Below are positions 1-8,821 of a DNA stretch of 64,000 nt, piece by piece; the stretch's first letter is position 1; each line of letters starts with the position of its first letter. Both the position numbers and the translations under genes were made by a program. Source of the DNA: Citricoccus sp. CH26A. GTDB lineage: Bacteria; Actinomycetota; Actinomycetes; Actinomycetales; Micrococcaceae. The notes beneath the pieces were generated by a model, which saw only the letters and a list, made by a program, of their open reading frames with translations, ran no database searches and was not told where the DNA came from. Where the stretch lies: positions 1 to 64,000 of the forward strand of contig NZ_AFXQ01000007.1 of the NCBI RefSeq assembly GCF_000224415.1, given 5' to 3'.

Positions 1-1038
1 GCCGTCCCCGTGCCGGCGTCCTCGGCCGCACCCTCCCCGCAGCCCGCCCCGTCCCCGCGACCCGCCGCCCAGGCGGGCCGGGGCCTGAAGCTGCCGGCCG
101 CCGTCGGGAACTGGGTGGCCGCGGGCCGGGAGCGCCAGGCCGAGGCCGCCGGGCTGTTCGAGCGGGTGCTGGCCAAGCCGCCGGTGCGCCGGATCGCCAA
201 GGAGCTCGGCGTGGACCTCACCCAGGTGCGCGCGACCGGCCAGTTCGGCGAGGTGACCCGCACCGACGTGGAGAACTACCTGGCCGAGCGCGAGACGAAC
301 ATCGAGACCTCGGGCTCGTTCTGGATGCCGGACTCCGGGGACAACGAGCGCCGGACCGAGCGGATCCGGGTCAAGGGCGTCCGCAAGGCCACCGCGGCCG
401 CCGTGACCGAGTCCTACCGGGACGCCCCGCACGTGTCCATCTACGTGGACGTGGACGCCAGCAGGACCATGGAGTTCGTCAAGCGGCTCAAGGCCAGCCG
501 CGAGTTCGAGGGCATCAAGGTCACGCCGCTGCTGATCCTGGCCAAGGCCGTCATCTGGGCCGCGGCGCGCAACCCGCACGTCAACGCGTCCTGGACGGAC
601 GAGGAGATCCTCGTCAAGCACTACATGAACCTCGGCATCGCCGCCGCCACCCCGCGCGGGCTGCTGGTGCCGAACATCAAGAACGCCAACGAGCTGTCCC
701 TGCGGGAACTGGCGATGGCGCTCACGGAACTGGCCAAGCGCGCCCGCGACGGCAAGACGCAGCCTGCCGAGATGGCCGACGGGACGATCTCGATCACCAA
801 CATCGGCGCCCTGGGCATCGACACCGGCACCCCGATCATCAACCGCGGCGAGGTCGCCATCGTGGCCTTCGGGACCATCCGGCAGAAGCCGTGGGTGGTG
901 TCCGGCGAGGTCATCCCCCGCTGGATCACCACCCTGGGCGGTTCCTTCGACCACCGGGTGGTGGACGGGGACCTCTCCGCCCGCTTCATGGCGGACGTCG
1001 CCGCCATCATGGAGGAGCCGGCGCTGCTGCTGGAGTGA
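1..1038 (+). CDS. Dihydrolipoamide acyltransferase (E2) of a 2-oxoacid dehydrogenase complex, 3' part
   Basis: Transfers the acyl group from the lipoyl arm to CoA in a pyruvate-, 2-oxoglutarate- or branched-chain 2-oxoacid dehydrogenase complex. The reading frame is open from base 1, so the start and the lipoyl domain lie upstream. Visible: an Ala/Pro-rich linker, a peripheral subunit-binding domain (around [19 protein letters not shown]) and the catalytic CAT-like domain ending with DHRVVDG, which carries the active-site His and Asp. E1 and the lipoyl domain are not in view, so the substrate cannot be fixed; branched-chain is my guess. It ends 4 bp before a convergent gene with no terminator between. 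Confidence 0.9.
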   Translation, partial: AVPVPASSAAPSPQPAPSPRPAAQAGRGLKLPAAVGNWVAAGRERQAEAAGLFERVLAKPPVRRIAKELGVDLTQVRATGQFGEVTRTDVENYLAERETNIETSGSFWMPDSGDNERRTERIRVKGVRKATAAAVTESYRDAPHVSIYVDVDASRTMEFVKRLKASREFEGIKVTPLLILAKAVIWAAARNPHVNASWTDEEILVKHYMNLGIAAATPRGLLVPNIKNANELSLRELAMALTELAKRARDGKTQPAEMADGTISITNIGALGIDTGTPIINRGEVAIVAFGTIRQKPWVVSGEVIPRWITTLGGSFDHRVVDGDLSARFMADVAAIMEEPALLLE

Positions 1039-1042
1039 GCCC

Positions 1043-2773
1043 CTACTCCCCGGCCTCGAAGGAGTGCGCGAGCACCCAGGACGGGAAGGACGTGATCTTC
1101 GCGTCGATCACCAGCGGCCGGTCCCGCGGTCCCTCGACCCAGGCCCGCACCGGCTCCAGGTCCGACTCCTGCCGCACCGTCAGGGCCTGGCAGCCGTAGC
1201 CGGTGGCGATCGCGGCGATGTCCGTCTCGGGGAAGACCACGGTGTCCAGCTCGTCGGTCTCGTGGGCGAAGTGGTGGACCTCGGCGCCGTAGGCGTTGTC
1301 GTTGTAGACCACCACCACCAGCGGCAGGCCCAGGCGCACGGCCGTGTCCAGCTCCACGAGGGACATCATGAACCCCCCGTCGCCGACGCCGGCGATCGCC
1401 ACCCGGCCCGGCAGGGCGACGGCGGCGCCGATGGCACTGGACAGGGCCAGGCCGATGGACTGGAACGCCAGCGGCACGCAGTACCCGTCGTTGTCCGGCA
1501 CCCGGAAGTGCATGGCGGGATAGGCGTTGAAGTTGCCGCCGTCCGGGACGACCACCCGTTCCATCGGCAGCATCCGGTCCAGGGCGTTCGTCAGCGTGCG
1601 CGGGTCGATCCGGCCGCTGCCGGGCTCGCCCGGGACCACGGGCTCGGAGGTGTCCTCGAAGGGTTGGTCCGACCAGTTCAGCGACTCGGCCACCGTCCGG
1701 GCCACCTCGGGCGTGCGGTATCCGGCCGCGGCACCCGGTCCCGCCCCGGCCGCGTCACCGCCCGCTCCGGTGCCGTCCGCGCCCGTGCGGCGTGCCTGCA
1801 GGGCCGCCGTCGTGGCCTCGGCCGTCAGCGCGGCGTCGCCGAGGACGGCGACGTCCACCGGGTGGTGGAACCCGAAGGCCTCGACGCGGTCGTCGACCTG
1901 GACGACCGTGGCCTGTCCCAGCAGCTCCCCGCCCCGGGTGGTCCAGCGGTTCAGCGCCGCGCCGAACGCGATCAGGACGTCGGCGCCGGCGATCAGCTCG
2001 GCCGCTCCCTCCGTGGAGAACCCGCCCATCACGTCCAGGTGCCACTCGTCCTCGTGGAACAGGCCCCGGCCCGCCGCGCTGGTGGTCAGCAGGGCGCCGG
2101 CTGCCTCGGCGAGCCGGCGGATGGGCCCGACGGCGGCGCGCGCACCGCGGCCGCCGACGATCACCGGGCGCCGGGCCCCGGCCAGCAGCCCGGCGAGCTG
2201 CTCGACGGCCTCCGGGGCCGGTGCCGCTCGCAGAGGGCCCGAGGGAGGGGCCACCTGGTCCAGGCGCGCGGCGTCCCGCTCCGGGATCTCGGCGTTCTGC
2301 AGGTCCAGGGGCAGGGAGAGCACGACCGTCCGGCGCTGGTCGACCGCCGTCGTCACCGCCCGGATGACGTCCCGGACGGCGGAGTCCGCCGAGTGGACGC
2401 GCTCCGGGACGGCACCCATGCCCTCGGCGACCTTGTCCTGGTCGATCCAGAAATTGCTCTGCCGCTGGTCCCCGGGGATGTCACCGGTGACGACGAGCAG
2501 CGGGGTGTGCGCCTTGGCCGCCTCGCCGATGCCGGTCAGGGCGTTGGAGAAACCGCAGCCCTGGTGGACGGTCAGCACCGCCAGTTCGCCGGTGGCACGG
2601 GAATAGGCGTCGGCCATGCACGCCGCCCCCATCTCGTGCCGGGAGGCGGTGAACCGCACGCCGGCCCGGACCATCGCGTTGGTCACGCGGAAGTTGCCGC
2701 TGCCCACCACGCCGAACATCCTGCGGGCACCCATCCGGCCGATGACCGTCCCCACTGCCTCGTCTACTCGCAT
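1043..2773 (-). CDS. Thiamine pyrophosphate-dependent decarboxylase/lyase (acetolactate synthase superfamily)
   Basis: 576 aa, the usual length for this superfamily (acetolactate synthase, benzoylformate decarboxylase, sulfoacetaldehyde acetyltransferase and relatives). Glu47 in RHEMGA matches the cofactor-activating glutamate, and the C-terminal TPP-binding motif GDGGF...NDNAYG lies near residue 460. The start is ATG at 2773 with GGAAGGA 8 nt upstream; the frame runs further up but without a ribosome binding site. It lies 70 nt after the binding-lipoprotein gene and probably shares its transcript, suggesting that the imported compound, or a keto acid made from it, is the substrate. I cannot assign the exact reaction; true acetolactate synthase is unlikely because no small subunit is present. 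Confidence 0.85.
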   Translation of the reverse strand: MRVDEAVGTVIGRMGARRMFGVVGSGNFRVTNAMVRAGVRFTASRHEMGAACMADAYSRATGELAVLTVHQGCGFSNALTGIGEAAKAHTPLLVVTGDIPGDQRQSNFWIDQDKVAEGMGAVPERVHSADSAVRDVIRAVTTAVDQRRTVVLSLPLDLQNAEIPERDAARLDQVAPPSGPLRAAPAPEAVEQLAGLLAGARRPVIVGGRGARAAVGPIRRLAEAAGALLTTSAAGRGLFHEDEWHLDVMGGFSTEGAAELIAGADVLIAFGAALNRWTTRGGELLGQATVVQVDDRVEAFGFHHPVDVAVLGDAALTAEATTAALQARRTGADGTGAGGDAAGAGPGAAAGYRTPEVARTVAESLNWSDQPFEDTSEPVVPGEPGSGRIDPRTLTNALDRMLPMERVVVPDGGNFNAYPAMHFRVPDNDGYCVPLAFQSIGLALSSAIGAAVALPGRVAIAGVGDGGFMMSLVELDTAVRLGLPLVVVVYNDNAYGAEVHHFAHETDELDTVVFPETDIAAIATGYGCQALTVRQESDLEPVRAWVEGPRDRPLVIDAKITSFPSWVLAHSFEAGE

Positions 2774-2843
2774 TGCCACTGTCCTTCCTGCAGGTGTCAC
2801 CGCGCCGGGGTGCCGGCGCCGGTCGGGGTGGTCCGGGGCGGTC

Positions 2844-3902
2844 CTAGAGCTCGACGAACATGTCCGGCACGGACAGCTCACCCGTGACGGTCCCGTACCG
2901 GCGCGCCGTCTCGGCCAGCTCCTCCTGGGCGGCCATGTCGAACTCGGCGCGGAACCGCGGCAGCCTGATCTCCGCCAGCACCTCCGGCTCGATCGTCGCG
3001 TAGGTGCCGGTGATCCGGCGGACCTCGTCCGGATGGGCCTGGGCGTACTCCAGGCCCCGCACGAGCGCGTCCCGGAAGGAGCGCACGAGGTCCGGGTCGT
3101 TCTCGATGGTCTCCTCGCTGGCGAAGTACCCGCCGGTGTCCAGCTCGGGGTTGGCCTCGGCGTACGGCCAGCTGACCGCCACCATCCCCGCCTTCAGCGC
3201 GGGGGTGACGAAGGGCTCGACGACGATGCCGGCATCGAGCTGCCCGTTCTCCAGCGCCGCCTGGACGTCCGGGAACGCCATCTCGATGAACTCCAGCGAG
3301 CCGCCGTCGCTCCCGGCCTTGTCCATGACCTGGCGGCAGGCGGTGTCACCGATGTTCGCGAGCTGGTTGGAGGAGAGCGTCTTGCCCGCCAGGTCGGTCA
3401 TCGACGTGTACCCGGAGTCCGGGGCGGCGATGAGGGCCACGTTGTCGTTGCCGGGCTCGCCCGTGGTGGTGGACCCCGAGCAGAAGAACTTGAGCCCGAT
3501 GCCCTGCGACCGGGCCACCATCATCGAGACCACGTTGCCGAAGGCGAAGTCGAACTGCCCGGAGGAGACGCCGGGGAACGAGATCGCGCCGCCGGAGGTG
3601 GCCTCGATGGCGACGTCCAGGCCGGCCTCCTCGAAGAACCCCTGCTCCTTGGCCAGGTGGAGCGGCGCCACGTCCACGATGGGGATCGCCGCGACCGAGA
3701 CCGCCCGCAGCCCGCCGTCCCCGGACCCCGTCCCGGAGGCGGCGGCCCCGGAGGTGGCACCGCCGCCGGCGGGTTCGCCCTGGCCGCAGGCCGCGGCGGT
3801 GCCGGCCACGAGGGCGGCCGCCCCGGTGAGGAGCAGGTTGCGGCGGGACAGCCACAGCCCGGGCCGGGCCGGGGTGCGGGTGGGGTGCGAGGGGGTGCCC
3901 AT
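2844..3902 (-). CDS. ABC transporter substrate-binding lipoprotein, NitT/TauT (NMT1) family
   Basis: 352 aa. An N-terminal SRRNLLLTG twin-arginine-like motif is followed by a hydrophobic stretch and a lipobox ending at Cys39 (GTAAAC), so it is probably a Tat-exported lipoprotein. The mature part is an NMT1/SsuA-type periplasmic-binding fold beginning AAIPIVDVAPLHLAKEQGFF. Start ATG 3902 has GAAGGAG 6 nt upstream. It closely resembles the protein encoded at 35475-36485 (shared IPIVDVAP, EMAFPD, VEPFVT blocks). Together with the divergent permease/permease/ATPase genes from 5198 it would form an importer for a small organic anion or a thiamine-precursor-like compound; the ligand is unknown. Confidence 0.88.
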   Translation of the reverse strand: MGTPSHPTRTPARPGLWLSRRNLLLTGAAALVAGTAAACGQGEPAGGGATSGAAASGTGSGDGGLRAVSVAAIPIVDVAPLHLAKEQGFFEEAGLDVAIEATSGGAISFPGVSSGQFDFAFGNVVSMMVARSQGIGLKFFCSGSTTTGEPGNDNVALIAAPDSGYTSMTDLAGKTLSSNQLANIGDTACRQVMDKAGSDGGSLEFIEMAFPDVQAALENGQLDAGIVVEPFVTPALKAGMVAVSWPYAEANPELDTGGYFASEETIENDPDLVRSFRDALVRGLEYAQAHPDEVRRITGTYATIEPEVLAEIRLPRFRAEFDMAAQEELAETARRYGTVTGELSVPDMFVEL

Positions 3903-3997
3903 GACGAACTCCTTCGGTCGGGTGGACGTGCCCCCATCGAATCGCACCGCGTCCGCCCGGACCACTGATATCTTCCCGTCCTTTCCATAGACGAGGT

Positions 3998-4903
3998 CTA
4001 TGGGAGCGGCCTCCGTGCCTGGAGGGCGTCGGGCCGATTGTCCTGCAGTGCCGCCGCCGCGCGCTCCACGAACCAGTCCACGGCGGCCGTGGCGCCACCC
4101 GCCGCGGCGTGGATGGACACGCTGGTCTCCACGTCCGCCAGGGGCAGCTCCCATGCGTGCAGCGGCCAGCGCGAGGTCCACCCGGGGACCACGATGCCCG
4201 GGACGACGGCGAGCAGGCCCGTCCCGGAGACGACCGCCGGGATGCCGGAGAACCCGTCCACGGTGAGCGACCCGGGCGGCGGGGGCGGCAGGCGCGACTC
4301 CACGATCGTGTGCCCGGTCGTCCCCCGGACCACGATGCGCGGCAGGCGGGCCAGCGCGTCCAGGGTGGGGGCGGTGTCGAACCGCCCGGTGCGCGAGACC
4401 CCCACGTAGCGGTCCCGGGTGATCGGCGTCGAGCGGATCCGGCCCTCCAGGGGGATCGAGGCGATCGCCAGGTCGATGTCCCCGGCCTCCAGGTCGCGGG
4501 CGGCGGTGTCCGTGTCCAGGGGCAGGACCTCCAGCCGGGCGTGCGGGGCCGCCCGCTCCAGCATGGCGGACAGGGCGGGCAGGAAGGCGGCCTGTCCCAG
4601 GTCGGTCATGGCCGCCCGGAACGTGGGCGCGGCGGTGGAGGGGTCGAAGACGGTGAGCCGGGCGAGGGCGGCGTCGGCATCCCGGGGCAGGTGCCCCAGT
4701 TCGGCGTAGAGCTGCAGCGCCACCCGGGTGGGCCGGACGCCGCGTCCCGACCGGCGGAACAGGTCATCACCCGTGAGGCGCCGGAGCCGGTTCACCGCGT
4801 GGGTGATCGAGGGCTGGGTGAGGTTCAGCCGGTCCGCTGCGGCCGTGAGGGTCCCCTCCTCGATCACGGCGGCGAGCACCCGGACCAGGTTCAGGTCGAG
4901 CAT
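3998..4903 (-). CDS. LysR-family transcriptional regulator
   Basis: 301 aa from ATG 4903 (MLDLNLVRVL), the canonical LysR beginning: N-terminal winged helix-turn-helix (TAAADRLNLTQPSITHAVNRL, about residues 18-40) and a C-terminal substrate-binding-like effector domain. The frame is open up to 5071 without a convincing ribosome binding site, and 301 aa is the family length, so I prefer the internal ATG. It is transcribed away from the permease genes at 5198, the classic divergent arrangement, so it probably controls both the leftward (binding protein, TPP enzyme) and rightward (transporter) units. The effector is unknown. Confidence 0.85.
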   Translation of the reverse strand: MLDLNLVRVLAAVIEEGTLTAAADRLNLTQPSITHAVNRLRRLTGDDLFRRSGRGVRPTRVALQLYAELGHLPRDADAALARLTVFDPSTAAPTFRAAMTDLGQAAFLPALSAMLERAAPHARLEVLPLDTDTAARDLEAGDIDLAIASIPLEGRIRSTPITRDRYVGVSRTGRFDTAPTLDALARLPRIVVRGTTGHTIVESRLPPPPPGSLTVDGFSGIPAVVSGTGLLAVVPGIVVPGWTSRWPLHAWELPLADVETSVSIHAAAGGATAAVDWFVERAAAALQDNRPDALQARRPLP

Positions 4904-5072
4904 GCCGGGTCCGGGCACGCCCTGCGGCGACTCATGGTGGAGGGCCTGTTCATGGGACCATTCTGCCGACCGCCCGTGCGCGGTCCGCGTCACGTCCGCA
5001 GGGGCCGCCCCGGGCCGGTGCGAGCCCTGGGTGGACGCCGCCAATCCGTTGGAAGTCGGAATCATTGACACC

Positions 5073-5101
5073 TTGAACTACCGAGGTCGAGTGTCTAGTC
5101 T
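5073..5101 (+). promoter_or_regulatory. Candidate sigma-70-type promoter for the ABC permease operon
   Basis: TTGAAC (5073-5078) and TAGTCT (5096-5101) are separated by 17 nt, about 100 nt before the first permease start. A TTGACA at 5065 offers an alternative -35. This is one of the few AT-rich patches in the LysR-permease intergenic region, where a LysR box would be expected. Confidence 0.4.
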
Positions 5102-5197
5102 TGACTCAGGCTGTGGGGCGCATCACACCGGAGGCCACCGACCTCCCGGAGACCCACGGCATGACAACCCCCTGTCACGAGCGGAGCACCTCGAGCG

Positions 5198-6256
5198 ATG
5201 ACTGACCAGACGCCAACCGGCGCACCGGGCCCGCGCGGCCCGCACGCGTCCGAGGACCCCCGGCGGGAGACGGAGATCGAGCGGTTGCACCGCCTCGAGG
5301 CCGCCGCCCGGCCCGACCAGCGGCGGGGTGACACCCGCCGGCACGTCGACGCGGCCACCGTCGCCGCCCTTGACATCCCCACCCGCCCGGACCCGGCCGC
5401 ACCGCCCACCTCCGTGGCGCAGTCCGGTGCCACCGGGTCCAGGACGAGCTCCGGCCCGGGCCGGGCCCGGCGCCGGGCCCGGCGGGGCTGGGGCACCCGG
5501 TTGCTCGGCGTGGCGGGCCTGCTCGGCTTCCTGCTGACGTGGGAACTGCTGTCCCGGACCGGCGTGGTCAACCCGACCTACCTGCCCCCGGCCTCGGCCG
5601 CGATCGCGGACCTGTTCCGCAACTTCGGGCTGGCCGCCTTCTGGGAGGCCGTCGGGGACACGATGCTGCAGTGGTTCCTCGGCATGGTCATCGCCGTCAC
5701 GGCCGCCACGGTGCTCGGGTTCATCATCGGCTCCTCGACGTTCCTGCGCCGGTTCACGAACTCGACCATCGAGTTCCTGCGTCCGGTGCCGTCGGTGGCC
5801 CTGATCCCGCTCGCGGTGCTGCTCTACGGCGTGAGCATCCAGTCCGCGTTGCTGCTGATCGTCTACGCCTCCTTCTGGCAGGTCCTCATCCAGGTCCTCT
5901 ACGGCGTGGCCGACGTGGACAACGTGGCCATGAACACCGCACGGTCCTACGGCCTGGGCCCGCTGGCCCGCCTGCGGTACGTCATCTTCCCGACCACCCT
6001 GCCTTACCTGATGACGGGCGTCCGCCTGGCCGCCGCCGTCGCACTGATCCTGGCGATCACCGCCCAGCTGATCATCGGCACCCCGGGCCTGGGCGCGGAG
6101 ATCGCCAAGGCCCAGTCCGGCGGCTCCTACGTGGCCATGTACGCCCTCATCCTGGCGACCGGCATGCTCGGCGTCCTCATCAACATCGTCATGCGCGTGA
6201 TCGAGCGGCGCGTGCTGTCCTGGCACTCCTCGGTGCGTACGGAGGTCGTCAAGTGA
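5198..6256 (+). CDS. ABC transporter permease 1 (NitT/TauT type)
   Basis: 352 aa inner-membrane permease. Residues 1 to about 95 are a hydrophilic Pro/Arg/Ala-rich extension, followed by about six hydrophobic segments starting at LLGVAGLLGFLLTWELL. The EAA-type coupling motif that contacts the ATPase is at SYGLGPLARLRYVIFPTTLP. Start ATG 5198 has GGAG 11 nt upstream. It overlaps permease 2 by a GTGA, implying translational coupling. Family members usually have about 260 residues; the extra N-terminus is unusual and could instead mean an internal start, but I see no better one. Confidence 0.88.
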   Translation: MTDQTPTGAPGPRGPHASEDPRRETEIERLHRLEAAARPDQRRGDTRRHVDAATVAALDIPTRPDPAAPPTSVAQSGATGSRTSSGPGRARRRARRGWGTRLLGVAGLLGFLLTWELLSRTGVVNPTYLPPASAAIADLFRNFGLAAFWEAVGDTMLQWFLGMVIAVTAATVLGFIIGSSTFLRRFTNSTIEFLRPVPSVALIPLAVLLYGVSIQSALLLIVYASFWQVLIQVLYGVADVDNVAMNTARSYGLGPLARLRYVIFPTTLPYLMTGVRLAAAVALILAITAQLIIGTPGLGAEIAKAQSGGSYVAMYALILATGMLGVLINIVMRVIERRVLSWHSSVRTEVVK

Positions 6257-7029
6257 AAACCCTCAAGTCCCTCCTGTACATCGTCGGCCTGCCGGTCATC
6301 CTGCTGGTCCTCTGGTACCTCGCCACCGCGTTCGGCGAGAAGAACTTCTTCGTCCCCACCCCGGCGCTGCTGGCCGAGACCTTCGTGGAGACCTGGACCT
6401 GGGACCGGATGACCACCGACGTCTTCCCGTCCCTGGTCCGGCTGTTCTGGGGCATCCTCGGCTCGATCGTCATCGGCATGGTCGGCGGACTGCTCATCGG
6501 CTCGGTCCGCTGGCTGCGGGCACTGCTGGAGCCGACCATGGAGTTCTTCCGGGCCATCCCGCCCACGGTCCTGATCCCCGTCCTGATGCTGCTGATCGGC
6601 ATCGGCGACGACATGAAGGTCGCGGTGATCATCGCCGGCGCCGTCTGGCCGATCCTGCTGAACACGATCGAGGGCGTGCGCGCCATGGACGAGGTCCTCT
6701 CGGACACCACGCACACCTACGGCATCAAGGGCTTCAACCGGGTCCGCTACCTGATCCTGCCCTCGGCGATGCCGCAGATCATGGCCGGCATCCGCCAGTC
6801 GCTGTCCATCGCGCTGATCCTGATGGTCATCTCCGAGATGTTCGCCGCGTCCTCCGGCCTGGGCTTCACCATCGTGCAGTTCCAGCGGTCCTTCGCGATC
6901 CCGGAGATGTGGTCCGGCATCGTGCTGCTGGGCATCATCGGCGTGCTGTTGTCCTTCGTCTTCCAGCTCGTCGAGCGCGTCGTGCTGCGCTGGTACCACG
7001 GCCTGAGGGAGATCGAGAATGCAGCCTGA
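6253..7029 (+). CDS. ABC transporter permease 2 (NitT/TauT type)
   Basis: 258 aa, standard length, with about six membrane segments and an EAA-like motif at TYGIKGFNRVRYLILPSAMP. Start GTG 6253 overlaps the stop of permease 1 (GTGA) and has GGAGG 7 nt upstream, so it is preferred over the longer open frame before it. Most transporters of this family use one permease as a homodimer; two adjacent, clearly different permeases suggest a heterodimer. Its 3' end overlaps the ATPase start. Confidence 0.88.
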   Translation: MKTLKSLLYIVGLPVILLVLWYLATAFGEKNFFVPTPALLAETFVETWTWDRMTTDVFPSLVRLFWGILGSIVIGMVGGLLIGSVRWLRALLEPTMEFFRAIPPTVLIPVLMLLIGIGDDMKVAVIIAGAVWPILLNTIEGVRAMDEVLSDTTHTYGIKGFNRVRYLILPSAMPQIMAGIRQSLSIALILMVISEMFAASSGLGFTIVQFQRSFAIPEMWSGIVLLGIIGVLLSFVFQLVERVVLRWYHGLREIENAA

Positions 7030-8023
7030 TCCGCACTCCGCCCCCGCCGGCGACCACCGCGCCGCCGGCATCCCCGCTTCCGAACCGACCATCCCCACCC
7101 AGGAAGGGACCGAGGACATGACCCCGGACCAGATCTCCACCGAAGGCACCGTCTCCTCGCAGGGTGGCGTGGCCGAGACCCCCGACGGCCTGCTCACCGT
7201 GGGCAAGACCATGCCGGACGGCGAGGCCATGCTGGCCGTGCGCAACCTGAAGAAGGTCTACCACACCGACGGCGGTGACATCGAGGCTGTCCGGAACCTC
7301 ACCTTCGACCTGCCCCAGGGCCAGCTGGCCTGCCTGGTGGGCCCCTCCGGCTCCGGCAAGACCACGCTGCTCAAGTGCATCTCCGGCCTGCTGGCACCCA
7401 CCGCCGGAGAGGTCACCCTGCACGGCAAGAAGGTCACCGGCCCGCCGAAGTCCATGGCCGTGGTGTTCCAGGAGTACGGCCGGTCCCTGTTCCCGTGGAT
7501 GCGGGTGCGGGACAACGTGGAGCTGCCGCTGAAGAACCAGGGCGTGGACAAGGCCAAGAGGGACGAGCTCGTGGACAACGCGCTGGAGGCGGTGGGCCTG
7601 GCCCACGTGCCGAAGTCCTACCCGTGGCAGCTCTCCGGCGGCATGCAGCAGCGCGTGGCCATCGCCCGCGCCGTGGCCTACCAGCCCGAGGTGCTGCTGA
7701 TGGACGAGCCGTTCGCCGCCGTCGACGCCCAGACCCGTGCCGACCTCGAGGACCTGGTCCGCAGCGTGTGGAAGCAGCTGGGCGTCTCGGTCCTGTTCGT
7801 CACCCACGACATCGACGAGTCCGTCTACCTGGGCGAGCGCGTCATCATCCTGTCCTCCTCGCCGACCGTGATCCAGCAGGACGTGCTGATCGACCTGCCG
7901 GAGGAGCGCGACCAGCTCGAGACCCGGTCCTCGCAGCGCTTCTCCGAACTGCGCCACCACGTCTACGAGCAGATCCAGCTGGCGAAGAAGGGCTTCCGCC
8001 CCGAGGACGCCCTCGCCAAGTAG
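7019..8023 (+). CDS. ABC transporter ATP-binding protein (NitT/TauT type)
   Basis: 334 aa. Walker A GPSGSGKT (residues 108-115), Q-loop VVFQEYGRSLFPWM, signature LSGGMQQR, Walker B VLLMDEP and switch His in FVTHDIDE are all intact, so it should be an active ATPase. ATG 7019 overlaps the permease 2 stop and has AGGGAG upstream, giving about 65 extra residues before the ATPase core. ATG 7118, behind GGAAGGGACCGAGG, is an alternative that gives a more typical length. Last gene of the transporter operon; a strong hairpin follows at 8048-8103. Confidence 0.9.
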   Translation: MQPDPHSAPAGDHRAAGIPASEPTIPTQEGTEDMTPDQISTEGTVSSQGGVAETPDGLLTVGKTMPDGEAMLAVRNLKKVYHTDGGDIEAVRNLTFDLPQGQLACLVGPSGSGKTTLLKCISGLLAPTAGEVTLHGKKVTGPPKSMAVVFQEYGRSLFPWMRVRDNVELPLKNQGVDKAKRDELVDNALEAVGLAHVPKSYPWQLSGGMQQRVAIARAVAYQPEVLLMDEPFAAVDAQTRADLEDLVRSVWKQLGVSVLFVTHDIDESVYLGERVIILSSSPTVIQQDVLIDLPEERDQLETRSSQRFSELRHHVYEQIQLAKKGFRPEDALAK

Positions 8024-8821
8024 GCGAACCCCGCCGCTCCCGTCGACGTGCGGGCAGCCCCCCCTCGTGCCGCCGGTCGCGGCCTGGGGGAGGCTGCCCG
8101 CACGGTCGTCTCCGGGGACCGATGGGACCTCCCGCCCGGGCCCGTGACCGTCAGGTCGACGCGGGGGCTGTCCGCGGCGGGGCCGGTGACGCGGACGTGG
8201 CGGCGGCCGGCCGGTCGGGGGGTGCATCCGGTCAGTGCGGCACCGGACCGTGCGCTCCCCGCCGCCACCGTCCACGGCGTGCGGTTCATCGGCCCGTGTC
8301 AGCGCCCCGTTCGGTTCCCGTGCCCGGGATTGCCGATGCGCATGCCTCGCGTCCGCGGGCGGGGGAGGTTCATGTGGTCCACGATGACGGGGGCACGATA
8401 ACCGCCGCTGCAGGATATTGCAGGTGAACACTGGGTGAACCGGAGCGGCGGATCGCGACGGCGTACGCACCTAGCAGAGCGTTGCCGGAAGTCAATACTC
8501 GATCGTCACGGCCGCTGCTGACAGGGCAGGAGGGCCGTCGCGGGAGGCCGTACGGCCCCTCGCTCCACCGGCATCGAGTAGGGCCTGAGAGTCGGCGGAC
8601 CCTGGGGCCCGCGGGAGGCTGGTGGTAACCGGGTGTACCGCTGGCCGGACGGAGACCTTAGCGTGATCTCAAGGATCTCAGCAGCGCGACCTATCCGAAT
8701 GTCCCGGTCGAGCCGGCATGATCCGCCATCCGAGTGCAGCCGTCCTGTCTCAGCCCCCCGGTCCCGGAAACTCCCTCCGGACCGCCGGGGGGCCACGGGG
8801 GGCAGAGCAGGAAGACCATCC
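8024..8821. other. 798-nt intergenic region without a convincing gene
   Basis: Open frames here lack family resemblance and start signals and I reject them. The region holds the terminator-like hairpin at 8048-8103, an inverted repeat CTGCA-N6-TGCAG (8408-8423), a GGTGAAC direct repeat at 8423 and 8434, and a GATCTCA direct repeat at 8665 and 8674. The last three may be control sites for the DapA-family gene at 8822. Confidence 0.5.
8048..8103 (+). terminator. Terminator-like hairpin after the ABC operon
   Basis: Twelve-base perfect arms, GTGCGGGCAGCC (8048-8059) and its complement (8092-8103), extendable by C/G runs with one mismatch. No U-run follows, as is common in high-GC actinobacteria. 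The outer stem GTGCGGGCAG recurs in the hairpin at 36529-36586. Confidence 0.55.

Noticed and set aside
1064-2887. 607-codon plus-strand frame opposite the TPP enzyme
   Set aside because: Antisense shadow; the minus-strand frame shows clear TPP-enzyme motifs and a ribosome binding site.
7963-8401. Open frames of about 110 codons after the ABC operon
   Set aside because: No start signals, no domain resemblance, and they span the terminator hairpin.
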